The notes: generated from the sequence alone by a model not told the origin. 38,986 bases of DNA from Methanomassiliicoccus sp. (GCA_018262895.1 JADFDJ010000018.1:1-38986); one strand, 5' to 3'; positions 23,492 to 32,036 are shown, counted from the first letter of the stretch. Program-made: numbers and translations.

Positions 23492-24973
23492 GTGATTGCG
23501 AATCGCTCGGCGATGGATGCGTTCTTTGAGGAAATAAAAGGCATAGGCTTCTTTGGACGCCTGTTCTCCTGGGGCAGGATCCGTAAGTTGAGTTACGAGG
23601 CCAGCAACGAGTACGCGCTGATCAGGAGCCAGAGGGACGGCGTGAACCAGCAGCTGAATGGCCTAAACCTGCTGCTCGAGTCCGCCAAACGGGAGGCCGA
23701 GGCGGCCGGCAGAGAGGTGAGCAGGCTCACGGTCGAGCTCGCGCAGGCCAGGGCGGTTCTGGACGAGCATAAGGCTCAGCTCAACGAGCGCATCACCAGG
23801 ATAAGGGAGCTGGAGACCTCCACCGAGGCCAACGTGGAGAAGATCGCCGAGCTGAGGGCCCAGGTCTCTTCCCTGCAGCATAACGTCGAGGAGCTGAACG
23901 ATGACCTCACGGCGAGCGAGAGCAGGCTGGCCGAGGCGCTGACGGCGAAGGTGAGCAACGCCAACCGCGTCCAGGAGCTGGAGGCCGAGCTAGGCGAGCA
24001 GAGGAGGAAGCTCGAGGACCTCAACAACGTGCTGGCCGATCGCGAGAAGCGCATCACCCAGTTCGAGAGCGCGGAGCGGTCGAGGAGCGAGGAGCATGCC
24101 AGCAAGATGAGCGAGCTGGACCACTTCATGGCCGTCCTCAAGGAGGACAAGGCCCGGCTGGAGCTGGAGAGGGAGGCCGCGATGGAGAAGCAGTTCGAGG
24201 ACATGAAGAGGACCTGGCTGAACCACGAGCGGAGGGTAGAGGAGGCGCTGAGGTCCCTGTGCAATAAGCACGCCATCGAGTACGTTGGGAAGGAGAAGGT
24301 TCCGTTCAAGGGCAAGCCAGACAACACACTGCTGATCTGCGAGGAGTACGTCATCTTCGACGCCAAGAGCCCCCAGGGCGACGACCTGACCAACTTCCCG
24401 GACTACGTAATGAAGCAATCAAGCGAGGTCCAGAAGTACGTCAAGGAGGCCAACGTCAAGAAGGACGTCTACCTCGTCGTCCCGTCGAACACCATACACC
24501 TGTTCGACGAGCATACCGTGAACCACGGTGACTACAAGGTATACGTGGTGACCGTAGACTCGCTGGAGCCCATAGTCCTCAGCCTGAAGAAGATAGAGGA
24601 GTACGAGTTCGTCGATCAGCTGAGCCCGGAGGACCGGGACAGCATCTGCCGCGTCATCGGCCGGTTCAGCCACCTGACCAAGAGGCGCATCCAGGTGGAC
24701 GCGTTCTTCTGTGAGGAGAGCTTCAGGGCGCTCAAGGAGTGCGACTGCCTGCCGGAGGACATGACGGAGAGGATGGAGGAGTACGAGAGGTCGACCAAGG
24801 TGAACCCCCCGGTAGAGCACAAGGCGAAGCTGATCACCGAAAAGACGCTGCAGAAGGCGGTGGACGGCGTTAAGAAGGAATCCTTCTTCCTCGGCATCGA
24901 GACATCGGAGACGGTGTCCGGCAGCATCGAGGCCATGCCTCTGCTGAAGGAGAGGAAGAGGACTGACCCATAG
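23492..24973 (+). CDS. RmuC-like coiled-coil protein with PD-(D/E)XK core
   Basis: RmuC-type proteins combine a long coiled coil with a nuclease-like domain and limit DNA rearrangements in bacteria. Here residues about 45-260 are a continuous heptad-rich coiled coil. The next part has GKPDNTLLI with Asp277, then VIFDAKSP with Asp290 and Lys292, and QKYVKEA, matching the PD...DxK pattern of RmuC. A hydrophobic N-terminal patch (EIKGIGFFGRLFSWG) may touch the membrane. The GTG start at 23492 follows GGTGAG. The product is 493 residues, close to RmuC length. It ends with TAG. Assignment to RmuC proper is uncertain; the similarity is in layout and the metal-binding motif. Confidence 0.65.
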   Translation: MIANRSAMDAFFEEIKGIGFFGRLFSWGRIRKLSYEASNEYALIRSQRDGVNQQLNGLNLLLESAKREAEAAGREVSRLTVELAQARAVLDEHKAQLNERITRIRELETSTEANVEKIAELRAQVSSLQHNVEELNDDLTASESRLAEALTAKVSNANRVQELEAELGEQRRKLEDLNNVLADREKRITQFESAERSRSEEHASKMSELDHFMAVLKEDKARLELEREAAMEKQFEDMKRTWLNHERRVEEALRSLCNKHAIEYVGKEKVPFKGKPDNTLLICEEYVIFDAKSPQGDDLTNFPDYVMKQSSEVQKYVKEANVKKDVYLVVPSNTIHLFDEHTVNHGDYKVYVVTVDSLEPIVLSLKKIEEYEFVDQLSPEDRDSICRVIGRFSHLTKRRIQVDAFFCEESFRALKECDCLPEDMTERMEEYERSTKVNPPVEHKAKLITEKTLQKAVDGVKKESFFLGIETSETVSGSIEAMPLLKERKRTDP

Positions 24974-25022
24974 GTCAGGCCGAAGTGATGAGCATCACAT
25001 CAGGATGACATGACATGCCAGC

Positions 25023-25946
25023 TCATCTCCTCTTCGAGGACCTTGCCACCTCATCCACGTACAGACCAAGTGCCCTCTCGCTGGACCGCCATTCACCTCT
25101 CACCCTAAGGGCTGGGAGCTCACCCTGCTTTGCCCTCAGGGCAAGGTACTTTGCGGAGTAGAGGTCCTCATCCTGAAGTTCGACGAGGGGCCTCAGCTCG
25201 TCCTCAGCAGTGCCTACCTGGGACAGGAAGAGGAGAAGTGAGCTCCCCATGATCGCCTTCAGGTAGTCTTCCAATGGTGTCAGATATCCCCCGTTACCTT
25301 TTTCCAAAGCCCCTAAATATGTATCACGATCCAACGGAAGAACATGAACGGGCGGCCAGTTGTGCTTCAGGAAATGCAGATTCAGCAGCAACCTGCCTAC
25401 GCGCCCGTTGCCGTCGCTGAACGGATGTATGGACTCAAAGGAATGGTGCATCCATGATCCAAGCGTGAACGGGTCCTCACCTTCCAGGTCCCTTCGGTTA
25501 TACTCCTCTACCATGGTGTCCATTCTTTGTACCACCTTCTCTGGCCTTGGTGGGGTGAACGATGCCCCACGTATGGTCACGTTCGTCCTCCTCCACTGGC
25601 CGGCATCGGCCATGAGCCCTTTGAACACCTCTTCATGCAGCTCAAGGACGGTCACCAGATCTATAGCGCGGCCTCTTCGTCCCATAAGGTTCCTGAAAGC
25701 CCTTTCATGTTGAATCGTCTCCAAAATATGGGTGATAGGTCTATCGACACCTCTTCCATCGAGGAGGACCGCCTCTACCTCATCCTGGGTGAGTGTGTTC
25801 CCTTCGATAGCGTTTGTGCCATATGTATTCAGGGAGCTCACACCTTTCCAGATGGCATCTGGCAAAGTATCTAAGGATCCTCGGTTAAGGAATGCATTCC
25901 TTAGACGATTAAGTATGATTATATTCATTATATCGATTAAAGGCAT
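25023..25946 (-). CDS. fic: Fic family AMP-transferase-like protein with own inhibitory helix and C-terminal HTH
   Basis: Fic proteins transfer AMP or related groups to target proteins. The catalytic motif HPFSDGNGRVGR is at residues 174-185, with His174 and the Asp/Gly/Asn/Arg set complete. The inhibitory motif TNAIEG at 44-49 lies ahead of the core, making this a class II Fic protein held off by its own Glu48. The last 45 residues (AKYLALRAKQGELPALRVRG, then RSSERALGLYVDEVARS) look like an excisionase/MerR-type DNA-binding helix set. A TATA-like CTTAAATATT at about 25951-25960 predicts a start near 25930, so the internal ATG at 25928 may be the true, leaderless start. No separate antitoxin is adjacent. 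Confidence 0.93.
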   Translation of the reverse strand: MPLIDIMNIIILNRLRNAFLNRGSLDTLPDAIWKGVSSLNTYGTNAIEGNTLTQDEVEAVLLDGRGVDRPITHILETIQHERAFRNLMGRRGRAIDLVTVLELHEEVFKGLMADAGQWRRTNVTIRGASFTPPRPEKVVQRMDTMVEEYNRRDLEGEDPFTLGSWMHHSFESIHPFSDGNGRVGRLLLNLHFLKHNWPPVHVLPLDRDTYLGALEKGNGGYLTPLEDYLKAIMGSSLLLFLSQVGTAEDELRPLVELQDEDLYSAKYLALRAKQGELPALRVRGEWRSSERALGLYVDEVARSSKRR

Positions 25947-26281
25947 ACGTAATATTTAAGGATGTATGATTTTATTATAATATTGGCGTAAAATCATAGT
26001 ATTTATTAACCAATCTTGCACGCGGGTTTCGGACGGTCCGATCCCTTAAGAATGCCCTAGAAAAACTACCATTAGAAAACCTCCAAGACATCACGTAAGG
26101 AGTGAGTGGAAACGGTCAAAAATTTTGTCACTTAGATCTTTTCAAATTGGCGGTGTACCATACAACAGGAAAAAAACCAAAGGGCCTTCGCAATGCCGTG
26201 CGAGGAAGAAGGGAGAGAATGGAAGGGCTCCCGGCCTACAGGTATTTTGGCCGGGTCCGTTCCATCCCTATTTATTTATCC
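25947..26281. other. Intergenic region containing a long hairpin
   Basis: This 335-base spacer holds the promoter of the Fic gene on its left side, an AT-rich stretch to about 26010, and the 47-base hairpin at 26219-26265. Short frames on the plus strand (for example from 26102) lack family resemblance. No tRNA or repeat array is visible. Confidence 0.5.
26219..26265. repeat. Long imperfect inverted repeat (hairpin) near the 3' end of the 26282 gene
   Basis: The arms ATGGAAGGGCTCCCGGCC and GGCCGGGTCCGTTCCAT pair over about 16 bases with one bulge and a mismatch, around a 12-base loop (TACAGGTATTTT). It lies 17 bases past the stop of the minus-strand membrane protein gene. No T-run follows on the minus strand, so it is not a standard terminator; it may stabilise the mRNA 3' end, encode a small RNA or be a mobile-element remnant. 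Confidence 0.55.
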
Positions 26282-26842
26282 TCATCTCCTTCTCTGGCCC
26301 AACCACCATATGAGACCGATGGCAGCGGGGATAGCGAATATTATCAAGACCCATATGAGCGCGCTGAGCATCGAGTACACGAGATAGTCAAAGCTCCAGC
26401 TACCGATAGCGACGTTCCAGTTCCCGTCGATGTAGACCTTGAGCAGGAACGCGATGAACACAAGGAACGATATGGCGTTGCCGCCGTCCGACCTGCGGGA
26501 GCGGTTTCGAAGGAAACGGTACTGCCTCCTCTCCTCTAACGGCAGCCTCCTCCACCAGAGCCAGCCGACCACCGCCGCGATGATCACGGGGATGCCTATC
26601 AATAGGATCTCCCAGAACAACAGGTTCAGCAGGAACGTGACCAGATGCCCCACCGACCATAGGCCCAGCGTGGTAGGCACCATACCCGTGGACTGCGCCT
26701 GGCCCACGAACCATAAGTATACCAGCACCGCCCCGATAAAAGCCAGGACGGCCCCGACGATCAACAACAGAAACATCTTCCAGTGGTTTCTGAGAAATGT
26801 CCTCCACCCCTTGGGATCATTTACCGGTTCTGTATCGAACAT
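26282..26842 (-). CDS. Hypothetical four-helix membrane protein
   Basis: No family is recognised. The protein has a soluble start (MFDTEPVNDPKGWRTFLRNHW), two to three hydrophobic helices (MFLLLIVGAVLAFIGAVLVYL; HLVTFLLNLLFWEILLIGIPV), a charged loop rich in Arg (RRLPLEERRQYRFLRNRSRR), and two C-terminal helices ending in a basic tail. The open frame begins at 26968, but the ATG at 26842 has a GAGGGGGG run upstream and gives a normal N-terminus. It is probably a polytopic protein of the cytoplasmic membrane with no catalytic motif. The 3' hairpin at 26219-26265 follows. Confidence 0.65.
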   Translation of the reverse strand: MFDTEPVNDPKGWRTFLRNHWKMFLLLIVGAVLAFIGAVLVYLWFVGQAQSTGMVPTTLGLWSVGHLVTFLLNLLFWEILLIGIPVIIAAVVGWLWWRRLPLEERRQYRFLRNRSRRSDGGNAISFLVFIAFLLKVYIDGNWNVAIGSWSFDYLVYSMLSALIWVLIIFAIPAAIGLIWWLGQRRR

Positions 26843-27196
26843 CACATACCCCCCTCTTTCGAGATGTCGATTGAAAATTCGACGGCATGTTTGTTCGAGC
26901 CCGGCGCTCATATAGTTATTGCACGTAATTGTACGGTGCTTTGCGCTCTCAACAAAATTCCAGCTCATCTCATCGAGAGAACCTCAGTAACACTGGGAGA
27001 GGGACGCACATCTGATCGAGCACGTCGTGATCCGGTCTTAAACCACGGGATGGACCATGTGTCAACGGCAGGTGTTCTGCCAGGAATGAGAAATATACGT
27101 GCTAAGGAGAAATGTGCAACAAGAACGATCATTGTTGCTTTACGGCCGCGTCACGCCCCTATGGCGATCTTGACTTATTGAGTCGAGAGAATCGTT

Positions 27197-27319
27197 TTAC
27201 CAGTTAGCTAGACTGGTCCCACGCCTTCTCTTGAACGCCAACGGTTCAGTTCTACTTATGGAGACTACTTGTAGATCGTCACCCATAGGGCGTCGAGTCT
27301 CCGCGGTCCCGTAAAGCAC
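27197..27319 (-). CDS. Possible leaderless 40-residue protein
   Basis: A GTG at 27319 lies about 25 bases from the centre of a strong TATATA element at 27339-27346, the distance expected for a leaderless archaeal transcript. The frame reads LYGTAETRRPMGDDLQVVSI and ends SLANW before TAA, followed at once by the ACCAGT/ACTGGT hairpin. No family is recognised, and the frame is short enough to be chance. The same transcript could instead be a noncoding RNA. Confidence 0.22.
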   Translation of the reverse strand: MLYGTAETRRPMGDDLQVVSISRTEPLAFKRRRGTSLANW

Positions 27320-27563
27320 TATCTTTTTTGTCACAACGACTATATAGATTTTGCCTTTCCAGTATAGATATCGCGAATGCTGGCTATGCGCCAAGGTTCA
27401 AGCCCTCCCCCTCCTCGCGTCCGACCCCGCCTCCGCAGGCGTAGATCGTGAAGAGGGGACTTACGAAATCGACCGGTCAGCTACGGTAAATGCCGCGCCG
27501 ATCCTCCGTTCCAGCCTCGCTCACCCGGTGCTCTTCATTATTATAAAAATGATTGTGGGCAAA

Positions 27564-27573
27564 GTATTTAAGT
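27564..27573 (+). promoter_or_regulatory. TATA box of the trehalose-phosphatase gene
   Basis: GTATTTAAGT is centred about 42 bases before the ATG at 27611, predicting an mRNA start near 27592 and a short leader that carries the GGAG ribosome site at 27599-27602. Confidence 0.5.
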
Positions 27574-27610
27574 GGCGGGAGAGCCAAAAGAGAGAGAAGG
27601 AGTTGACGTC

Positions 27611-28429
27611 ATGACCATGGAGCTGATGATCGACGGGATGGAAAGATCGGCCCTCGACTGCTGGGACGACATCCTAGAGAGGCTCATGGGCGGCAGCCCC
27701 ATCGTGTTCCTGGATTATGATGGAACGCTTACGCCCATAGTGGAGGTCCCTTCCAAGGCCGTCCTATCTGACAGCATGCGCGGTACCCTCCACCGCCTCG
27801 CCAACTATTGCCCGGTGGCGCTGATGAGCAGCCGCAGCCTGACAGATGTCAGAAGCAAGGTGGGCCTGGACCACCTCATCTACGTTGGTAGCGGCGGCTA
27901 CGAGGTGCTTGGGCCCTGGGGGCACTACGTGGAGGACCGGGGTGAGAGGTTCAAGCCCCTGCTGGACCAGGCGGAGATGGCGCTGCGATACCGCATAGGC
28001 GACATACGCGGCGCTCTGGTGGAGCGCAAGCGGTTCGCGGTGGCGGTGCACCACCGGCTGGTGGACCCCAACGACTACCCCCGGCTGAAGACCGTCTTCG
28101 AGGACATCGCCAAGAAGTTCCCGGAGCTGGAGAGCGTCATGGAGAAGAGGGCCTTCGAGCTCCGGCCGAACGTAGACTGGCACAAGGGGAGGGCGGTGAA
28201 CCTGGTCATCGACATGATAGGCATCAGGAAGAACGCAGTACCCATGTACATAGGCGATGACGTCACCGACGAGCACGCCTTCAGGACCATAGGGGAGAAG
28301 GGCGTGACCATCCTGGTGACCGAGGTCCAGCGTCAGACGGCGGCAGAGTTCGTGCTGTTCGATTTCCAAGAGGTGCAGGAGCTGCTGGAGCGTCTGATCG
28401 TGTCGCTCGCCGAAGGCCGGTCAGAATGA
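27611..28429 (+). CDS. otsB: Trehalose-6-phosphate phosphatase (HAD family)
   Basis: This enzyme removes phosphate from trehalose-6-phosphate, the last step of trehalose synthesis. The HAD motifs are FLDYDGTLTPI (nucleophile Asp35, acid Asp37), MSSRSLTDVR, the family-specific VGSGGYEVLGP, the FELRPNVDWHKGRAV segment with its Lys, and YIGDDVTDEHAF with metal-binding aspartates. The ATG at 27611 is chosen because GGAG at 27599-27602 is eight bases upstream; the open frame extends further to 27572. The 272-residue length is normal. No trehalose-6-phosphate synthase is found in this window, so the substrate source must lie elsewhere. Confidence 0.93.
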   Translation: MTMELMIDGMERSALDCWDDILERLMGGSPIVFLDYDGTLTPIVEVPSKAVLSDSMRGTLHRLANYCPVALMSSRSLTDVRSKVGLDHLIYVGSGGYEVLGPWGHYVEDRGERFKPLLDQAEMALRYRIGDIRGALVERKRFAVAVHHRLVDPNDYPRLKTVFEDIAKKFPELESVMEKRAFELRPNVDWHKGRAVNLVIDMIGIRKNAVPMYIGDDVTDEHAFRTIGEKGVTILVTEVQRQTAAEFVLFDFQEVQELLERLIVSLAEGRSE

Positions 28430-28566
28430 CACGAGGAGGGCGATGCTGTCGGTTGTCCGAACCCCCCTTGGCATCCCCTCCTGTTCCGTTATGGTAGAGC
28501 AGAGGGACCGGTCAAACTTCGGTAGTGTGTTGTGGACGCCATGCTCTCATGGAGCAAGGGCGATGA

Positions 28567-30492
28567 TCATCTCGCCCTGCGTCGTCCCATTGTATACCAC
28601 ACGGTCCCGATGATGGCGACTGCCAGTCCTGCCATCATGACCACGCCGCCGGTGGATCCCAGGAAGGCAGCGGCATCATCGAAGAACGAGGACGGGACCG
28701 TCACGTTAACCGTGTCGCTGAGGTCACCGGAACCGCTATCGTTCTCGGCGTTCACCGTGTAGTAGTAGGTCGTTCCGCCCTTGAGGTCCCTGTCCTCCCA
28801 GACCGTTCCGTTGACCGTTACGAAAAATTCAACGGAGGAGGTGGTCCCGCGGTAGACCCCGTAACCGGTGATGTTCTCTCCGTAGATCGGAGGGGACCAT
28901 GTCAGTACGACCTTGCCGTCGGCGTAGGTTGCTTTCAGGTCGCGGGGAGCTGAGGGGTGCGGCGGTACACCTTCGACCGTGATCATGATGGCGCTAGTGG
29001 ACGCCCCCACGCCCTCCCCGTTGACGGCGGCGACCCTGCAGTAGTATTCCCTCCCGGCGACCAGGTCGGTTCGGAGGTAGGTCGTTCCATCGACGAACAC
29101 CGAGGAATAATCACCCTCCGTCCCCTCCCGCCAGTACAACAGGTAGCCGGTGATCGGCGAGCCCCCATCGGACACAGGCGCGGACCAGCTCAGGTCCGCC
29201 CTGCCGTTACCTGGCACTGCCGTAAGGTCCTGAGGAGCTCCCGGAACGGTCTGTATCTCAGGGGTGAGAGCGGCATACCTGACCACAAGATCAGTGGACG
29301 AAGGTAACCCCTTCAGGTAGAGGGCGTGAGCTGCGCCATGAGAGTCCACAACTATGGCTCCCGAATACACAGACCTTCCCCCGTCCTGCGGTTCAATAGT
29401 ATGGCCGCTCCATGAGCCGTCCAGGTTGGTCGAGTACATCAGCGATGAGCGTCGCCCGTCCGTGTAGATGATATGAGCTCTGCCATTCGGATCGCCGGCA
29501 ATGCGGGGGCTGTCCGCCCTTACCGATGTGGCCACCCTCTGCGCGTTCCAGAATCCCGTGCTCTCGTTGGCGTAGAGAAGCTCGTAGTTCGCGTTCACCA
29601 GGGCGAAGTGGACATGGTCCTGGGCGTCCACCACCATGGCTCCTCCGGGGATGAGGGACCTGTCAACCACCGTCTCCAGGCTCCATCCGCCGTCGGTCCT
29701 TGTGGCGTAGCGGTGATTGGCACCGTCCGAGTACAGTATGTACACGCGGCCCCGGGAGTCGAGGACCATGGCATGAACGTCCTCACCTTCAGCATCGATC
29801 GTCTGTACGCTCCACTCGCCCCCTGATCCCTCAGCGTACTTCAGCCCGGAGCCGATGTAGGCGATGTGCGCCACGCCCTCATCGTCCACAGCGATGCGCG
29901 AGTCCCTGCCCACGTCGCCGGAGCTGTCCACGATCTCGTATGACCACGAGCCGGCGGCGTTCGTGGCGTAGTGCAGGTCCCTGTCCGTAACATCGGTGAA
30001 GCTGAGATGCGCTCCGCCCTGCCCGTCGACGGCGAGGTAGCAGTCCACCCCCGCGCCGTGCGCCCCTTCGAGCGTTTGCGAGGTCATGGCCCCGCTAGCA
30101 TCGTTGGCGTAGTGGATATCGGTCCCGTCGCTGAAGCACAGGTGCACGTGGTCCTGGGAGTCCACGGCCATGGAGGTGAACCACCAGGGGGCCCCATCGG
30201 ATAAGCTCTGCATTGTTAGCGTCACCGACACGGACGCGTCCGCCGTGCCCGCATTGCCGATGAGCAGCCCTCCTGCTGACATCACGATGAGGAGTGCGAG
30301 AGCAAGAGATCTCCATTTTTTAACCACGGCCCTAACCTCAGCATGTCGGTTCAGGACGACCTGAGCCATCCTGCGGACGTCCAACGCCGTCGGTGAAGAT
30401 AACGCTTGGGCATCTGCCACTCGAGGCAGGGACGGGGAAGGCCCGGACCTCGGAACAGGAAGGACCTGCCTTGCGTCGCTCCGTACCATCAC
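28567..30492 (-). CDS. Surface protein with propeller-like repeats, two FN3 domains and C-terminal anchor
   Basis: This is a predicted exported, membrane-anchored protein. A hydrophobic signal/anchor (RSLALALLIVMSAGGLLIGNAG) lies at about 61-83. From about 90 to 400, repeats of 45-50 residues with the theme AVDsqGxvHixYxDg...lxYA (for example MAVDSQDHVHLCFSDG and LAVDGQGGAHLSFTDV) suggest a beta-propeller. Two fibronectin type III domains follow (about 415-505 and 510-600), then a helix VVMMAGLAVAIIGTVWY and RRRAR. The GTG at 30492 overlaps the stop of the gamma-CA-like gene (GTGATG), but the ATG at 30369 gives a more ordinary signal peptide. Function unknown; adhesion or binding is likely. 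Confidence 0.75.
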   Translation of the reverse strand: MMVRSDARQVLPVPRSGPSPSLPRVADAQALSSPTALDVRRMAQVVLNRHAEVRAVVKKWRSLALALLIVMSAGGLLIGNAGTADASVSVTLTMQSLSDGAPWWFTSMAVDSQDHVHLCFSDGTDIHYANDASGAMTSQTLEGAHGAGVDCYLAVDGQGGAHLSFTDVTDRDLHYATNAAGSWSYEIVDSSGDVGRDSRIAVDDEGVAHIAYIGSGLKYAEGSGGEWSVQTIDAEGEDVHAMVLDSRGRVYILYSDGANHRYATRTDGGWSLETVVDRSLIPGGAMVVDAQDHVHFALVNANYELLYANESTGFWNAQRVATSVRADSPRIAGDPNGRAHIIYTDGRRSSLMYSTNLDGSWSGHTIEPQDGGRSVYSGAIVVDSHGAAHALYLKGLPSSTDLVVRYAALTPEIQTVPGAPQDLTAVPGNGRADLSWSAPVSDGGSPITGYLLYWREGTEGDYSSVFVDGTTYLRTDLVAGREYYCRVAAVNGEGVGASTSAIMITVEGVPPHPSAPRDLKATYADGKVVLTWSPPIYGENITGYGVYRGTTSSVEFFVTVNGTVWEDRDLKGGTTYYYTVNAENDSGSGDLSDTVNVTVPSSFFDDAAAFLGSTGGVVMMAGLAVAIIGTVWYTMGRRRAR

Positions 30493-30986
30493 AGCCCGGA
30501 GCCATCATACCGGCGGTACCGCCCCTCTAGGTGCTCGTCCCTAAGAGCGTGGTACGCCCTGGCATTGTGCTCCGCTCGCTCGTGCAGCGTGGGATCGTCG
30601 GACCTTACCACGCGGCCTGGGATGCCCACCACCAGCGAGCGCGGGGGCACCCTCATGGTACCGGTGACCACGGCGTTGGCGCCGATGATGCAATCGTCGC
30701 CGACTACCGCTCCCTCCACGATGGTGGAGTTCATCCCGATGATGCAGCAGTCGCCGATGGTGGCCCCGTTGATTATGGCCCCATGGCCCACGGTGACGTT
30801 CTTACCGATGATCGTCGGGAACCCCGTCTCCACGTGGAGGACGGCGTGCTCCTGCACGTTGCTCCCCTCCCCGACCACGACCCTGTCATGGTCTGCCCTG
30901 ATGACCGCGTACGGCCAGATGCTAACCCCTTCGCCCAGCTCGTAGTTGCCTATCAGAACTGCCGTGGGATCGATGTACCTGCTCAT
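30489..30986 (-). CDS. Gamma-carbonic-anhydrase-like left-handed beta-helix protein, one zinc His replaced
   Basis: The protein has hexapeptide repeats typical of a left-handed beta helix and the layout of CamH/YrdA-type gamma carbonic anhydrases: WPYAVIRADHD with Arg30 and Asp32, SNVQEHAVLHVE with His51, and VGHGAIINGATIG with His68. In the family the third zinc ligand is a His five residues after the second, as in GHGAILHGC; here it is Asn73. The enzyme may thus be inactive, or be a scaffold. The ATG at 30986 has GGAGGT eight bases upstream; the frame extends to 31097. It is the upstream partner of the surface protein gene, overlapping it by four bases. Confidence 0.85.
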   Translation of the reverse strand: MSRYIDPTAVLIGNYELGEGVSIWPYAVIRADHDRVVVGEGSNVQEHAVLHVETGFPTIIGKNVTVGHGAIINGATIGDCCIIGMNSTIVEGAVVGDDCIIGANAVVTGTMRVPPRSLVVGIPGRVVRSDDPTLHERAEHNARAYHALRDEHLEGRYRRYDGSGL

Positions 30987-31130
30987 CCTGTCAACCTCCG
31001 TGGAGATATGGGGCCGGTATTTCATATAAGCCTCAGGGCGGAGCTTTGAACAGCCACCTGCTCTCGGCAGCGGTAAGCAAAGGGGAGCAAGAATCATGTA
31101 TCATGAGACCCGCTAACGTAAGGGGAGAGG

Positions 31131-31904
31131 ATGGTCATGGCCGAGATGTCGGTTGCTGAGGTAGGTCGCAGACTGGTCCGCGCTGGAGGATTGAGCACCA
31201 AGCCGCTGTGCGTGTATGGCGCTGAGGAGGTGGAGGAGGGATGGGTCCCGACCGGAAAGATCAACTACTGCCTGGTGAAGGCCCTCCTCACGCTTTCGAC
31301 GCAGGACCTGCCGCCGGCGTTCGTGGGCATGGACGTGCTAAGGGGCTGCTGCCCCGGTGGGGCGATACATCTTGGCTACGCGGAGGCCCCGGAGGGGCTG
31401 AAGTTCTTCCTCTCCACAGGCATACCCAGCTACCGCGGCGGTTTCGCCGAGTACTACAGAATGAGCCCGGAGATGGTGGAGGAGACCGACCGCATCGCGG
31501 GCAAGGTCACCGCTATCGCCAGGAACGTCGTCTTCCGACCGTGCGAGGACATGGGGGAGGACGAGGAGGCCGTGAGCGTGATGTGCTTCGGCACGGCCGA
31601 GCAGATACGCAACATCTTCGCGCTGTACTATTTCTCCTCCACCAACGTGTTCGGCGGCATCATCGCGGCCGGCGGATCGGCCTGCGCCACGCTGATCACG
31701 TACCCGTCGGGCATGTCCGCCAACGCCCCCCGGGACGCCATGTTCACCGGCCCCACGGACCCTACGGTGAACCGCTACTTCCCCCCGGACTTCATGGGCC
31801 TGGGGATACCCATCGGAGTGGCCAGGAGGATGTGCGAGCACATAGAGGAGTCGTTCGTGGTCAAGCGCCCCGAGATCGCCTTCCCCGAGGAGAGGGACGG
31901 CTGA
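31131..31904 (+). CDS. DUF169 domain protein
   Basis: DUF169 (COG2043) proteins are common in anaerobes, especially methanogens, and have no settled function. This 257-residue protein shows family features: an early KPLCVYGAEE, then NYCLVKALLTLS, the cysteine-bearing RGCCPGGAIHLGYAEAP, YRMSPEMVEETDRI, and FGGIIAAGGSACATLITYPS near the end. Conserved cysteines in CCPGG and GGSACA could hold metal or a cofactor. A GGGGAGAGG run lies directly before the ATG at 31131, so translation may begin at 31137, which has better spacing. Divergent from the gamma-CA-like gene across about 145 bases. Confidence 0.87.
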   Translation: MVMAEMSVAEVGRRLVRAGGLSTKPLCVYGAEEVEEGWVPTGKINYCLVKALLTLSTQDLPPAFVGMDVLRGCCPGGAIHLGYAEAPEGLKFFLSTGIPSYRGGFAEYYRMSPEMVEETDRIAGKVTAIARNVVFRPCEDMGEDEEAVSVMCFGTAEQIRNIFALYYFSSTNVFGGIIAAGGSACATLITYPSGMSANAPRDAMFTGPTDPTVNRYFPPDFMGLGIPIGVARRMCEHIEESFVVKRPEIAFPEERDG

Positions 31905-32036
31905 GAGGACCCTGCTTCTGAGAATTGGTGCCTGAGTGCGCTATCCAGGAATGGATATTATTTAGTCCTAGAATGCTAATCGACCATATGAGGGCCGTCC
32001 CAGGTCGGGGAGGTCCACGGGGGAGAGGTTAGAGCT

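Larger units (their letters stand above)
26843..27610. other. Long intergenic region without a confident gene
   Basis: This 768-base region lies between two divergent genes. Its right end is the otsB-like promoter (27564-27573). A palindromic TATATA at about 27339-27346 stands alone in the middle; on the minus strand it would start transcription near 27319, where a GTG-initiated 40-codon frame begins. A 6+7+6 hairpin ACCAGT-TAGCTAG-ACTGGT is at 27199-27217, overlapping that frame's stop. The sequence near 27397 (GGTTCAAGCCC) resembles a tRNA T-arm but no cloverleaf fits. A noncoding RNA is possible. Confidence 0.4.

Noticed and set aside
26102-26539. Plus-strand 145-residue frame
   Set aside because: It overlaps the hairpin and the membrane protein gene and has no family resemblance or conserved start signals.
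27385-27440. tRNA-like T-arm GGTTCAAGCCC
   Set aside because: No matching acceptor, D or anticodon stems could be placed on either strand.
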